Shown here in pieces: positions 7,752 to 14,752 of a stretch of 18,475 nucleotides of DNA; within the stretch, counting starts at the first letter, position 1, and the number at the start of each line of letters is the position of its first letter. The DNA comes from Lachnospira sp. UBA5912. GTDB lineage: Bacteria; Bacillota; Clostridia; Lachnospirales; Lachnospiraceae. The position numbers and the translations under genes were made by a program. Location of the stretch: positions 2,391-20,865 of the forward strand of contig DJDY01000106.1 of the NCBI GenBank assembly GCA_002435585.1, in the 5' to 3' direction. The notes under the pieces were generated by a model. The model worked only from the letters and a program-made list of their open reading frames with translations. It was not told the DNA's origin and ran no database searches.

Positions 7752-8090
7752 AATGAATCTCCTTAATAGCTTTTGGCTTTTATTAATTCATAAATATATG
7801 TAACAAATGTTGCATATGTATATTCTGACATAATATCTATATTATCTATATGAAAGACTAGCATAATATGTAATGGGTGTCAAAAGTGAATTATTATAAA
7901 ACAAAGAAAATTTTATTGTGTATATCGTTTAGGGATAGTTCGGAACAGATATGAAATGATGGCAATAAAATAATAGTGATAAAATGGTAGTAATAAGGAA
8001 ATAAAAAATAATAACAAAAGAATTAAAAACAGTAACAAAAAAATAATAACGGAAAAACATTGATAAAATAATTGAAAAAGAGGGAAATAT
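7752..8090. other. Divergent intergenic region with A-rich leader
   Basis: This 339-bp stretch separates two divergent LicD genes and must hold their promoters. TTGCAT (7810-7815) and TAATAT (7831-7836) form a possible rightward sigma-70 pair with a short 15-base spacer; none is convincing for the leftward gene. From about 7965 the sequence becomes strongly purine-rich with few C residues and loose repeats of AATAAAA and TAACAAAA up to the ribosome site (GAGGGAA) of the gene at 8091. I see no ORF with a credible start. Confidence 0.5.
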
Positions 8091-9008
8091 ATGCAGATAC
8101 CAGAAGGTTACTTAGAGGGTGAGATAAGAAATGGCTTCTATGTTGAAAGCATGATGAAGAAAACATGGGCGGCACAGATGGAGGTGCTGGCAGAAGTAGA
8201 TCGTGTATGCAAAAAAAATAATATCCAGTATTTTGCAGACTGGGGAACACTGCTTGGAGCAGTAAGACATAAAGGCTTTGTTCCTTGGGATGACGATATG
8301 GATATAACTATGAAGCGTAATGATTATAATAGATTCTGTATGATAGCAGAGCAGGAAATGCCTGGCTTTAATATAATCAACGTACATACAGAGCCAGGAT
8401 GGGATTCACTTGCTGCCAGAATAGTTAATGGTAAGAGAATAAGATATGATAAAGAGCATCTTGAGAAGTTCCATGGATGTCCGTATGTTATAGGATTAGA
8501 TATATTTCCACTTGATTATGTTGCGCCAACAGAGGATGAAGATAAGCTCCAATGCGAGATGATACGTATACTTGATATATTCGGGCAGATGGTTACGAAA
8601 GATAATCAGAATGACACAGAGGTGCTAGCTAACATACATGGAATAGAGGAACAGTATGGAGTCAGTTTTGACTATGAGAGTGATATACCACTGCAGGTAC
8701 AGATACTCAGCCTGTCAGAAAGAATGCGCATGATATATACGGATGAAGACTCAGACAGACTGGCACTTATGACAGACCATGCAGGTCCAAGACCAGCAGA
8801 TGTATATCCTAAGGAATACTATAGTGACAGCATATATATGCCATTCGAGTACATAGAGGTTCCAGTACCTGTAGGATATGACAAGATATTAAGGCAGAAA
8901 TATGGTGATGACTATATGGTTCCATACATAGGTGGAACTAATCATGAATATCCATTCTATAATACACAAAAGAGAGTTCTGTACTCACAGCTGGGTATAG
9001 AGATATAG
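8091..9008 (+). CDS. LicD family phosphotransferase (close paralogue of first gene)
   Basis: The 305-residue protein matches the LicD at 169 from the first residues (PEGYL.GEIR.GFYVESMMKK) to the last (GGTNHEYPFY), and shares residue numbering through the core: FADWGTLLG at 48-56, RHKGFVPW at 59-66 and DDDMDI at 67-72. The two look like products of a local duplication that have since diverged mainly between residues 85 and 210. The role should be the same class of reaction, transfer of a phospho-alcohol from a CDP donor. A ribosome site GAGGGAA precedes the ATG. It is followed by a very long hairpin and looks monocistronic. Confidence 0.93.
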   Translation: MQIPEGYLEGEIRNGFYVESMMKKTWAAQMEVLAEVDRVCKKNNIQYFADWGTLLGAVRHKGFVPWDDDMDITMKRNDYNRFCMIAEQEMPGFNIINVHTEPGWDSLAARIVNGKRIRYDKEHLEKFHGCPYVIGLDIFPLDYVAPTEDEDKLQCEMIRILDIFGQMVTKDNQNDTEVLANIHGIEEQYGVSFDYESDIPLQVQILSLSERMRMIYTDEDSDRLALMTDHAGPRPADVYPKEYYSDSIYMPFEYIEVPVPVGYDKILRQKYGDDYMVPYIGGTNHEYPFYNTQKRVLYSQLGIEI

Positions 9009-9012
9009 AAAA

Positions 9013-9114
9013 AAGGGGTTGCTGCATGAAGCATTATTCATACAATATGTAGATAATAAATCGGTTATTAATATCTGTATATTGTATAGATTATGCTTAA
9101 TGCGACAGCCCCTT
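9013..9114. repeat. 102-nt imperfect long hairpin (inverted repeat)
   Basis: The two arms pair almost gaplessly: AAGGGG (9013-9018) with CCCCTT (9109-9114), GCAT and GAAGCAT-like blocks with their complements, ATACAATAT (9040-9048) with ATATTGTAT (9079-9087), AGATA with TATCT, and ATAA with TTAT around a 5-nt loop (9060-9064). There are five isolated mismatches, several G-T pairs and one 3-nt bulge. The outer arm GCGACAGCCCC resembles the stem of an ordinary terminator. It may be a transcript end for the LicD gene, a small non-coding element, or a MITE-like insertion. Confidence 0.75.
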
Positions 9115-9130
9115 ATATTATAATATAAGG
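9111..9130. repeat. Perfect 20-nt palindrome
   Basis: CCTTATATTATAATATAAGG is a perfect palindrome that shares its first four bases with the 3' arm of the preceding hairpin, so in RNA only one of the two can form fully. The remaining 132 bases to the next gene end (9131-9262) hold no recognisable element apart from a TGTGACC direct duplication. Confidence 0.7.
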
Positions 9131-9262
9131 CATTAATTGATTAAGTTGTCCTGGTTTCTGTATATAGTGCTTCTTATAAATGTATTCCTGCAATACACTT
9201 AGTTAAGTTGTTTTAGTTGCTTATGTTGTGTGACCTTGTGACCATGGTTTCGCTATATTGTG

Positions 9263-10627
9263 CTATTGACAGATATCGTAGTTGCTAAGAAAAATCTGGC
9301 GATATTTCTCATAATAATCAACAGGAGATGGCTTGGTTGAGAGCTCATGTAAGAGAGCTATATCTATATCGTTAAGAAATACCGTTCTTAAGCCATGTTT
9401 TCTGAATTCATATGTCTGTGAGATATCATAGAAGTGCCAGTTGTCAAAAAGGTCTTCACGCCAGTATATATCAGCGCTTGTTGCCATAAATATGCCATCA
9501 ATGGCGGCTGCATCATCGATAGTGCCATCGGTATGAGAAGGTACACAACGTGCAACATTAAGAACATTGTCCTGATATATGTTAATTCTGTAGTAATAAT
9601 AATCACTTGACCACCATATCCCATCATCAGTCATCCTGGTAGTTCCACTGTTTCCGATTAAACCGACATCAGGATTGTTATTGAATGCATTAATCAGCTT
9701 TGTTAATATATGTGTATCTATTATAAATGTATCATGGTGTATGTATATCTTATAACGTGCATTGCTATATTCCATAGCCGAATTGTAACCAGCAGCCATG
9801 CCAGGAGCATTCTTAACAGCTATGATATCAAGGCTCATATTGTCTGGTACATAGAGACGTCTAAGGTAACGTATACATTCTTTACAGTAAGCATCATCAT
9901 TTGTACAGAATATAATACTTATGCGTGAATTATCGTATTCATTAATATGTTTATTGTCATTTTCGTCGACATACTTATTATTATGTTCATTTTTGTATTC
10001 AGAAATATTTGTATGTGTAATGGTTGATTTCCTACTTAAGCAATCAGATTTTTGATAGTCAGAAGAGCGTTGTATGCGCTTGTGATAATCAAGATATGTG
10101 ACAGAAGCAAGATTGTTATGATAGTCAACTGGCATACAGCTTTGTGTGGTGCCGGAATATTGCTTTGTTATCCATATACTATATCGTCTTACAAGCTCTG
10201 CCTGTGCTGGATAATCAGAAAGAATAAGCTGATATATCCTATTAAGAGTATCATACCAGCAAGGAGGGTCGATACAATATTCAACTAAGACAGCAAGGGT
10301 CTCACCTGTTACAGAGTATTGTGATATCACATCAGTTAATTCCTTGTGATAATCTGATGCAACTCCAAATCGAATGCGCCTTAGTATGAAACGAATGCGC
10401 TTGAAGACCTTTTGAAATATAGTGTAATCGCAGCCATAACGGGAGAATATATTCGTATATGTGTCAGAGAGGCGGTCAGCAGGAATAGTCGAAGGATTGT
10501 CAGAAAAATCAAGACCCTGATTATATGTATTCTGCTCACTTAAACATATCTCAAGCATAATAAACAGCAGCATATTTCCCTCTGTCATAACTATACGTGA
10601 AGCGGTATGATTAGAGTCATAAAGCAC
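9263..10627 (-). CDS. StrF-like glycosyltransferase, C-terminal part of frameshifted gene
   Basis: The 454-codon frame ends in a domain (about residues 235-454) like the StrF-type family 2 glycosyltransferases: RISIIFCTND, a GYNSAMEYSNARYKIYIHHD stretch (the HHD takes the place of the usual acidic metal motif) and NWHFYDISQTYEF. Family members transfer sugars from nucleotide donors in surface glycan synthesis. The N-terminal 200 residues are helical and unassigned, and residues about 207-234 are an Asn/Asp/Lys-rich linker. The apparent GTG start at 10627 has no ribosome site, and the frame continues upstream without a start. The preceding minus-strand frame overlaps it by 37 bases. The simplest reading is a single gene of about 615 codons from 11109, broken by one missing base. 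Confidence 0.75.
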   Translation of the reverse strand: MLYDSNHTASRIVMTEGNMLLFIMLEICLSEQNTYNQGLDFSDNPSTIPADRLSDTYTNIFSRYGCDYTIFQKVFKRIRFILRRIRFGVASDYHKELTDVISQYSVTGETLAVLVEYCIDPPCWYDTLNRIYQLILSDYPAQAELVRRYSIWITKQYSGTTQSCMPVDYHNNLASVTYLDYHKRIQRSSDYQKSDCLSRKSTITHTNISEYKNEHNNKYVDENDNKHINEYDNSRISIIFCTNDDAYCKECIRYLRRLYVPDNMSLDIIAVKNAPGMAAGYNSAMEYSNARYKIYIHHDTFIIDTHILTKLINAFNNNPDVGLIGNSGTTRMTDDGIWWSSDYYYYRINIYQDNVLNVARCVPSHTDGTIDDAAAIDGIFMATSADIYWREDLFDNWHFYDISQTYEFRKHGLRTVFLNDIDIALLHELSTKPSPVDYYEKYRQIFLSNYDICQ

Positions 10628-11109
10628 ACTTTTAAGAAAATAAAATGTAGAATATATTCTTTTAAATGTATGCGTTCTATAATAAGCTGTTCTAAGGCAA
10701 TAGCAAGCTTGTATTTATCAGCATTCGTATATTCACACATGCGATTAAGTTCAGTCTTTATAAGCGCGGTATCTTCAGAAGAATCACCGGTATCCCTGGA
10801 AGCAAGATATATAGCAAGACGATAGCGGTAGTAAGACTTTTCAATCTCACCGGTCTGCTCATAGCATAACGCAGACATAAAGTTAAGTTCATAGTTGTCA
10901 GGTGATATAGACAAGCCTTCCTGTATAAGGCTAAGAGCAGCATCAAAGCTGGTGTTATCCATGAAAGCGGAGGCCTTGAGAATAATGTCAGTTAAGATTG
11001 GCTCAGTATGCTCATTGTTGATTTGATTATTTTTCTCATCCTTATTATAGATATGATTTTGGTTATTACTTTGGTTATTGATTTGGTTATTAATGTTGTT
11101 ATCAGACAT
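10591..11109 (-). CDS. TPR-like N-terminal part of frameshifted glycosyltransferase gene
   Basis: The 172-codon frame starts at an ATG with a weak AAGGAA-type ribosome site. Residues 3-32 are Asn/Gln-rich low complexity. Residues about 40-130 read as tetratricopeptide-like helices (ASAFMDNTSFDAALSLIQEG, then YELNFMSALCYEQTGEIEKS). From about residue 147 the translation becomes implausible (HLKEYILHFIFLKVCFM), whereas the -1 frame gives KRIYSTFYFLKSVLYD, which runs into the glycosyltransferase. This supports a frameshift near 10660-10690. TPR modules in glycosyltransferases usually mediate protein contacts, for example with a flagellin acceptor (inference). Confidence 0.65.
   Translation of the reverse strand: MSDNNINNQINNQSNNQNHIYNKDEKNNQINNEHTEPILTDIILKASAFMDNTSFDAALSLIQEGLSISPDNYELNFMSALCYEQTGEIEKSYYRYRLAIYLASRDTGDSSEDTALIKTELNRMCEYTNADKYKLAIALEQLIIERIHLKEYILHFIFLKVCFMTLIIPLHV
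11059..11094. repeat. Three 12-nt tandem repeats in coding sequence
   Basis: The plus strand reads TTGGTTATT plus three variable bases, three times in succession, followed by degenerate copies. On the coding minus strand each unit is in frame and encodes (I/S)NNQ. Slippage here would change length by whole 4-residue units without breaking the frame. Confidence 0.8.
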
Positions 11110-11410
11110 ATGAAGTATTCCTTTTGTATTTAAAATATATTTATTGGGATTAGTATTATGTAAAAATAAAATTATGCTAAGATATAATTATCAAAATTCA
11201 TAACGTGCATATTATGAACGACTTTTTGCGTTTTATCAATTACATCATATCAATATATCGGCATACTGACTATATAACGTGAGGGTGATAGTGTTGTATG
11301 GTTAATGGATTGTGTTGTATAATCAGATATAAATAAGCTTAGGAAGTATGAGTATAAGTGAAAATATATAAAAATACATCAAATGTATGAATGTATGGGG
11401 GATAGATTAT
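11110..11410. other. Divergent intergenic region
   Basis: About 300 bp between the minus-strand glycosyltransferase gene and the plus-strand GT23-like gene. On the minus strand GCCGATAT (11262-11255) matches the sigma-28 -10 element, but there is no TAAA at the right distance (CACG instead). No ORF or strong hairpin is seen; promoters for both genes must lie here or nearby. Confidence 0.4.
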
Positions 11411-12958
11411 ATGATAGCACAGCGTGGAACAACAGAGCAGATAGTGCAATACAGCAGCTTAAGTGAGGAAGATAGAAACGATTTACTGAAGTATTTTATA
11501 AGCATAGGTAAGGATAAGATAATACAGATATCAGAGGATAAATATTATACATATAAATTGTTGGTGAATAATAAAGAATCAAAGGATATAAGAGTTAAGT
11601 ATGGTCCTGATATGTTTTATATGGCACACAACATAATCGTGGATGCAGATTATGCCATAGCTGTTAATGATAGAGGAGAAGATATTGCAGTTCTTGAGTT
11701 TAAAAAGAGCATATATCGTCATAGATATGTATATTCAGGTGGTGTTGACATGTCTTTTCTGGATTCGTATGACTGCATATGTCTTCATGACTGTAACGAA
11801 TATTCTGTTGAACTGTGTCAGACAGCATTAAAACTATGGAAGGGTAAGAAGCTTATACTTGTAGGAAAATCATGGGAGAGAATGATTCCGATGCTACCGG
11901 ATATGCCATACGAATGCTGGTATGAGGAAACACTTACAGAGGACATACTAAAAGGGCTGGGATGTGGCATGAAAAAACTGCACATTATGTATGGAATACC
12001 TCATGCAGAGCCGATGGACAGATACTATCAGGGAATAATGTACTATGAAGAAGTAATGGCATTCACATACATGTTTTCTGACTGTAGACAACTGGGTGAG
12101 GAGAATTCTGATAAGCATTTTCTGGTTATCGATGGTGGATATGACAGCCTTGGGTTGTTTGCAATATTCGCGAAGGTGCAGACATGTGCCAGATATGCCA
12201 AAAGCAAAGGTTTCATACCAGTAATCAGACTTCATATGTACGGCAGCAGTTTCTACCAGAACAGTAGGGGTGATGACGTGTGGAGTAAGTTCTACGAACA
12301 GCCAGAGGGCTATTCTATGGAAGATATAAGTAAAAGTAAAAATGTATACTTCACGCCTATGTTTTACAATGGAAATGTAATGGATGGCATAATGAATACA
12401 ATGTGTGAAAGTGTAGAACTTAGCTGGAATAAAGGCGTATATAATTCAAGAATAAAGGCTTATGTTAAAGAGAGAATGGAAAGGTATCTTAAAGATCCAG
12501 AGCATACACTAGGAGTTCTGGCGCGTGGTACTGACTATGTTAATACACATCTTGCGAATCATCCAATACACGCCAGTAAAGAGATGATAGGTGACAAGAT
12601 AGATGAAATGCTTCGGATAGATAATTCGCTTAAACATATATATATGTCAACAGAGGATGCTTCATACTGCGAGTATTTCAGACAAAGATATGGTGATAAA
12701 ATATCATTTACAGATCAGGAAAGATATATAACAAAAGAAGGACAGATGTTAGCTGATATGCATAGGGAGGAAGCAGCTAAAAGAAATAAAAGAGATGGAT
12801 TCCAGCCAGGCGCAGAGTATATAGCATCAATAAGTCTTCTGTCACGCTGTAGGAAGCTGCTTGCATCAGGTGGATGTGGCGGTGTGGATGAAGCTGTCAG
12901 GGAGAATAATGGGAGATACGAAGAGGTGTATGTGTTTGAACTGGGGGTTAATCGGTAA
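11411..12958 (+). CDS. GT23/NodZ-like fucosyltransferase-fold protein
   Basis: I chose the ATG at 11411 because GGGGGA lies 8 bases upstream; the in-frame ATG at 11387 has no ribosome site and adds 8 residues. In the 515-residue protein the C-terminal third resembles the GDP-fucose binding half of alpha-1,6-fucosyltransferases: LGVLARGTDYVNTH at 367-380 (compare the family HxRRxD), IYMSTEDASYCEYF at 410-423 (compare the ATDD segment) and SLLSRCRKLLASGGCGGVDEAV from 475 (compare the LSxxxxLVxTxSS loop). The family HVRRTD histidine position is Leu here. The N-terminal 180 residues are unassigned. A role as a fucosyl- or related glycosyltransferase on the surface or flagellar glycan is plausible from context. 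No signal peptide is seen. Confidence is moderate because motif similarity is remote. Confidence 0.65.
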   Translation: MIAQRGTTEQIVQYSSLSEEDRNDLLKYFISIGKDKIIQISEDKYYTYKLLVNNKESKDIRVKYGPDMFYMAHNIIVDADYAIAVNDRGEDIAVLEFKKSIYRHRYVYSGGVDMSFLDSYDCICLHDCNEYSVELCQTALKLWKGKKLILVGKSWERMIPMLPDMPYECWYEETLTEDILKGLGCGMKKLHIMYGIPHAEPMDRYYQGIMYYEEVMAFTYMFSDCRQLGEENSDKHFLVIDGGYDSLGLFAIFAKVQTCARYAKSKGFIPVIRLHMYGSSFYQNSRGDDVWSKFYEQPEGYSMEDISKSKNVYFTPMFYNGNVMDGIMNTMCESVELSWNKGVYNSRIKAYVKERMERYLKDPEHTLGVLARGTDYVNTHLANHPIHASKEMIGDKIDEMLRIDNSLKHIYMSTEDASYCEYFRQRYGDKISFTDQERYITKEGQMLADMHREEAAKRNKRDGFQPGAEYIASISLLSRCRKLLASGGCGGVDEAVRENNGRYEEVYVFELGVNR

Positions 12959-12984
12959 AATATAGATTATGATGTTAGTAGAGT

Positions 12985-13006
12985 GTCTTGAGTAAAAAGA
13001 CTTTTT
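12985..13006 (+). terminator. Weak intrinsic terminator
   Basis: GTCTT and AAGAC form a 5-bp stem with a 7-nt loop followed by five T, 27 bases after the GT23-like stop. The stem is short, so termination would be inefficient. Confidence 0.4.
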
Positions 13007-13089
13007 ATACCCTTGATATTAGCATCAAATCATAAAAAATCATAAAAATAGTAAATGTTTTTAGGAACTTCGAAGGGAGAATGTATGTA

Positions 13090-14423
13090 ATGGGAATATA
13101 TCTGAATCCAGGTAATGATGAATATAAAAAAGCAATCAATTCAGAGATATATGTTGATAAAACAGGGTTGATTGCATTCACAAACCATAAATTAAATACT
13201 GAACATCAGAATATATGTGTAAGCCGTCCACGTAGATTCGGTAAATCCATGGCTGCAAATATGCTTGTTGCGTATTATTGCAAGAGTATAGATTCTAGAG
13301 ATATGTTTAGAAACTTTAAGATTGCAAGTGATGAAACATATGAAAAACATATTAATAAATATAATGTAATTCACATCAACATGATAGATTTCTTAAGTAG
13401 AGCAGAGTCTATGGATGATTTAATAGATTATCTCCAGAAAAGATTATTGTGGGATATTAAGAAAGAATATTCAGATGTGGATTGTTTTGACTGGAATGAC
13501 CTTGTAGATGTTCTTGAGACTATCTATAGTGAAAAGAAACAATCATTTGTTATAATCATAGATGAATGGGATTGCATATTTAGAAAATATCCGGATAGTG
13601 TTGAAGAACAGAAGAAATATCTTGACTTCTTAAGATTCTTTATAAAAGGAAAGTCATATGTTGCATTGGCATACATGACAGGAATCCTGCCAATAAAGAA
13701 ATATGGGGAGCACTCAGCGTTAAATATGTTTGATGAGTATTCTATGACTAATCAGCGTGAGCTGGCAGAGTTTACTGGATTCACGGAAAAAGAGGTTAAG
13801 GAATTATGCAGACAGTATGATATGCCATATGATAAGATGAAGCAGTGGTATGATGGATATGAGCTTAAAGAGGTGCAGATATATAATCCGAGATCGGTTG
13901 TCATGTCGCTTCTGGGTCATGATTTTGACAGCTATTGGACAAAGACAGAAACTTATGAAGCATTAAAGAAGTATATACAGCTTGATATGTATAATCTTAA
14001 GTCGCTTGTAACAAGACTTATAGCAGGAGAAAGTGTTCCTGTTAATCCAGATAAGTTCCAGAATGATATGACAACTCTTGAGAGTTCGGATGACGTATTA
14101 ACATTACTTGTACACTTGGGGTATCTGACATATGATTTTTATAATCAGAGGGTTTCTATACCTAATCAGGAGGTGCAGAAGGAATTGCAGACATGGTGTT
14201 TATACCGAATAGGAATGTGAATAAACTGGCAATAGTAGTTGAACTGAAATGGAATAAATCAGTTGCTGCAGCTATAGAACAGATTAAGCAGAAACAATAT
14301 GTGCAGAGCCTTAAAGGATATTCAGGTGAAGTTGTTCTTGTTGGCGTTAATTATGCTGCTGGGAAAGATGGAAATGAAGAATATAAGAAGCATGAATGTA
14401 TGATTGAGAAGATGAATGTGTAG
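13090..14423 (+). pseudogene. AAA-ATPase-like / PD-(D/E)XK nuclease family gene with internal deletion
   Basis: The start at 13090 (MGIYLNPGND, the usual family N-terminus) has AAGGGAG ten bases upstream. The first part is intact: RPRRFGKS at residues 46-53 (Walker A-like) and FVIIIDEWD at 153-161 (Walker B-like). The frame then jumps. After VQKEL it reads a few unrelated residues and stops at 14220, while the next frame carries ADMVFIP, VVELKW and AAIEQIKQKQYV up to 14423, the D and ExK of the C-terminal nuclease domain. From the family layout, about 80-100 codons that normally separate these parts are missing, with the junction at about 14181-14189. These genes are abundant and variable in gut clostridia; their function is uncertain. 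It has no evident link to the glycan genes. Confidence 0.85.
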
Positions 14424-14500
14424 ATGGATGATATTAGACAATAAATATATCATTAAGACAATCTTGATTTTAGTGTAAAGATAACTGAAGCACATAAGGT

Positions 14501-14527
14501 TAAGAAAACAGCTATGCTATCCGATAT
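14501..14527 (+). promoter_or_regulatory. Candidate flagellar sigma-28 (SigD/FliA) promoter
   Basis: TAAG, 15 bases, then TCCGATAT. The known Gram-positive sigma-28 consensus is TAAA-N15-GCCGATAT, so there is one mismatch in each element and the spacing is exact. Transcription would begin near 14534. A flagellar sigma promoter fits a flagellin-linked locus, but no genome-scale control for chance was possible. Confidence 0.45.
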
Positions 14528-14533
14528 AATAAA

Positions 14534-14697
14534 CATATAAATTGGATTTATAAGTCAGACATATATTAATTAGTGATTAATGTATGTTTGTGTGCGAATG
14601 GAGTCGCTGAATAAATATATCGGAATAGTTGTTATACATAACATGTTAAGTGTGACGATTGGTGTATGAAGCCCTGCATTTGTATGCAGGGCTTTTT
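14534..14697 (+). ncRNA. Possible short structured RNA or leader before the transferase operon
   Basis: Between the candidate sigma-28 promoter and the strong terminator there is no ORF with a ribosome site, but there is a 12-bp stem with one G-T pair and a 5-nt loop (14559-14587, ACATATATTAAT and ATTAATGTATGT). A transcript from the promoter to the terminator would be about 160 nt. It could be a small RNA, an attenuated leader of the downstream operon, or just spacer after the broken ATPase gene. Confidence 0.25.
14669..14696 (+). terminator. Strong intrinsic terminator
   Basis: AAGCCCTGCAT pairs perfectly with ATGCAGGGCTT across a 4-nt loop and continues into a T-tract. It lies 57 bases before the next gene, so it either ends upstream transcription or attenuates a leader. 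Confidence 0.92.
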
Positions 14698-14706
14698 AAG
14701 TGCAGT

Positions 14707-14712
14707 TATAAT
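14707..14712 (+). promoter_or_regulatory. Candidate -10 element for the transferase operon
   Basis: A perfect TATAAT lies just after the terminator and 40 bases before the GTG start. No good -35 hexamer is found at 16-18 bases upstream, where the terminator arm lies, so this is a weak call. Confidence 0.3.
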
Positions 14713-14752
14713 AATAAAACATAATAAAAGTATGTAGCGTGAGGTAATATTT

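Noticed and set aside
11255..11262. GCCGATAT on the minus strand, a sigma-28 -10 match before the glycosyltransferase gene
   Set aside because: At the required 15-base distance the sequence is CACG, not TAAA, so only half of a promoter is present.
13025..13055. Repeated ATCATAAAA units considered as a CRISPR-like or iteron array
   Set aside because: Only two or three short imperfect copies with no spacers; simple AT-rich sequence.
13090..14423. ATPase/nuclease gene considered as a transposase or phage gene
   Set aside because: Its motifs fit the AAA-ATPase-like/PD-(D/E)XK family; no terminal inverted repeats or target duplications are visible around it.
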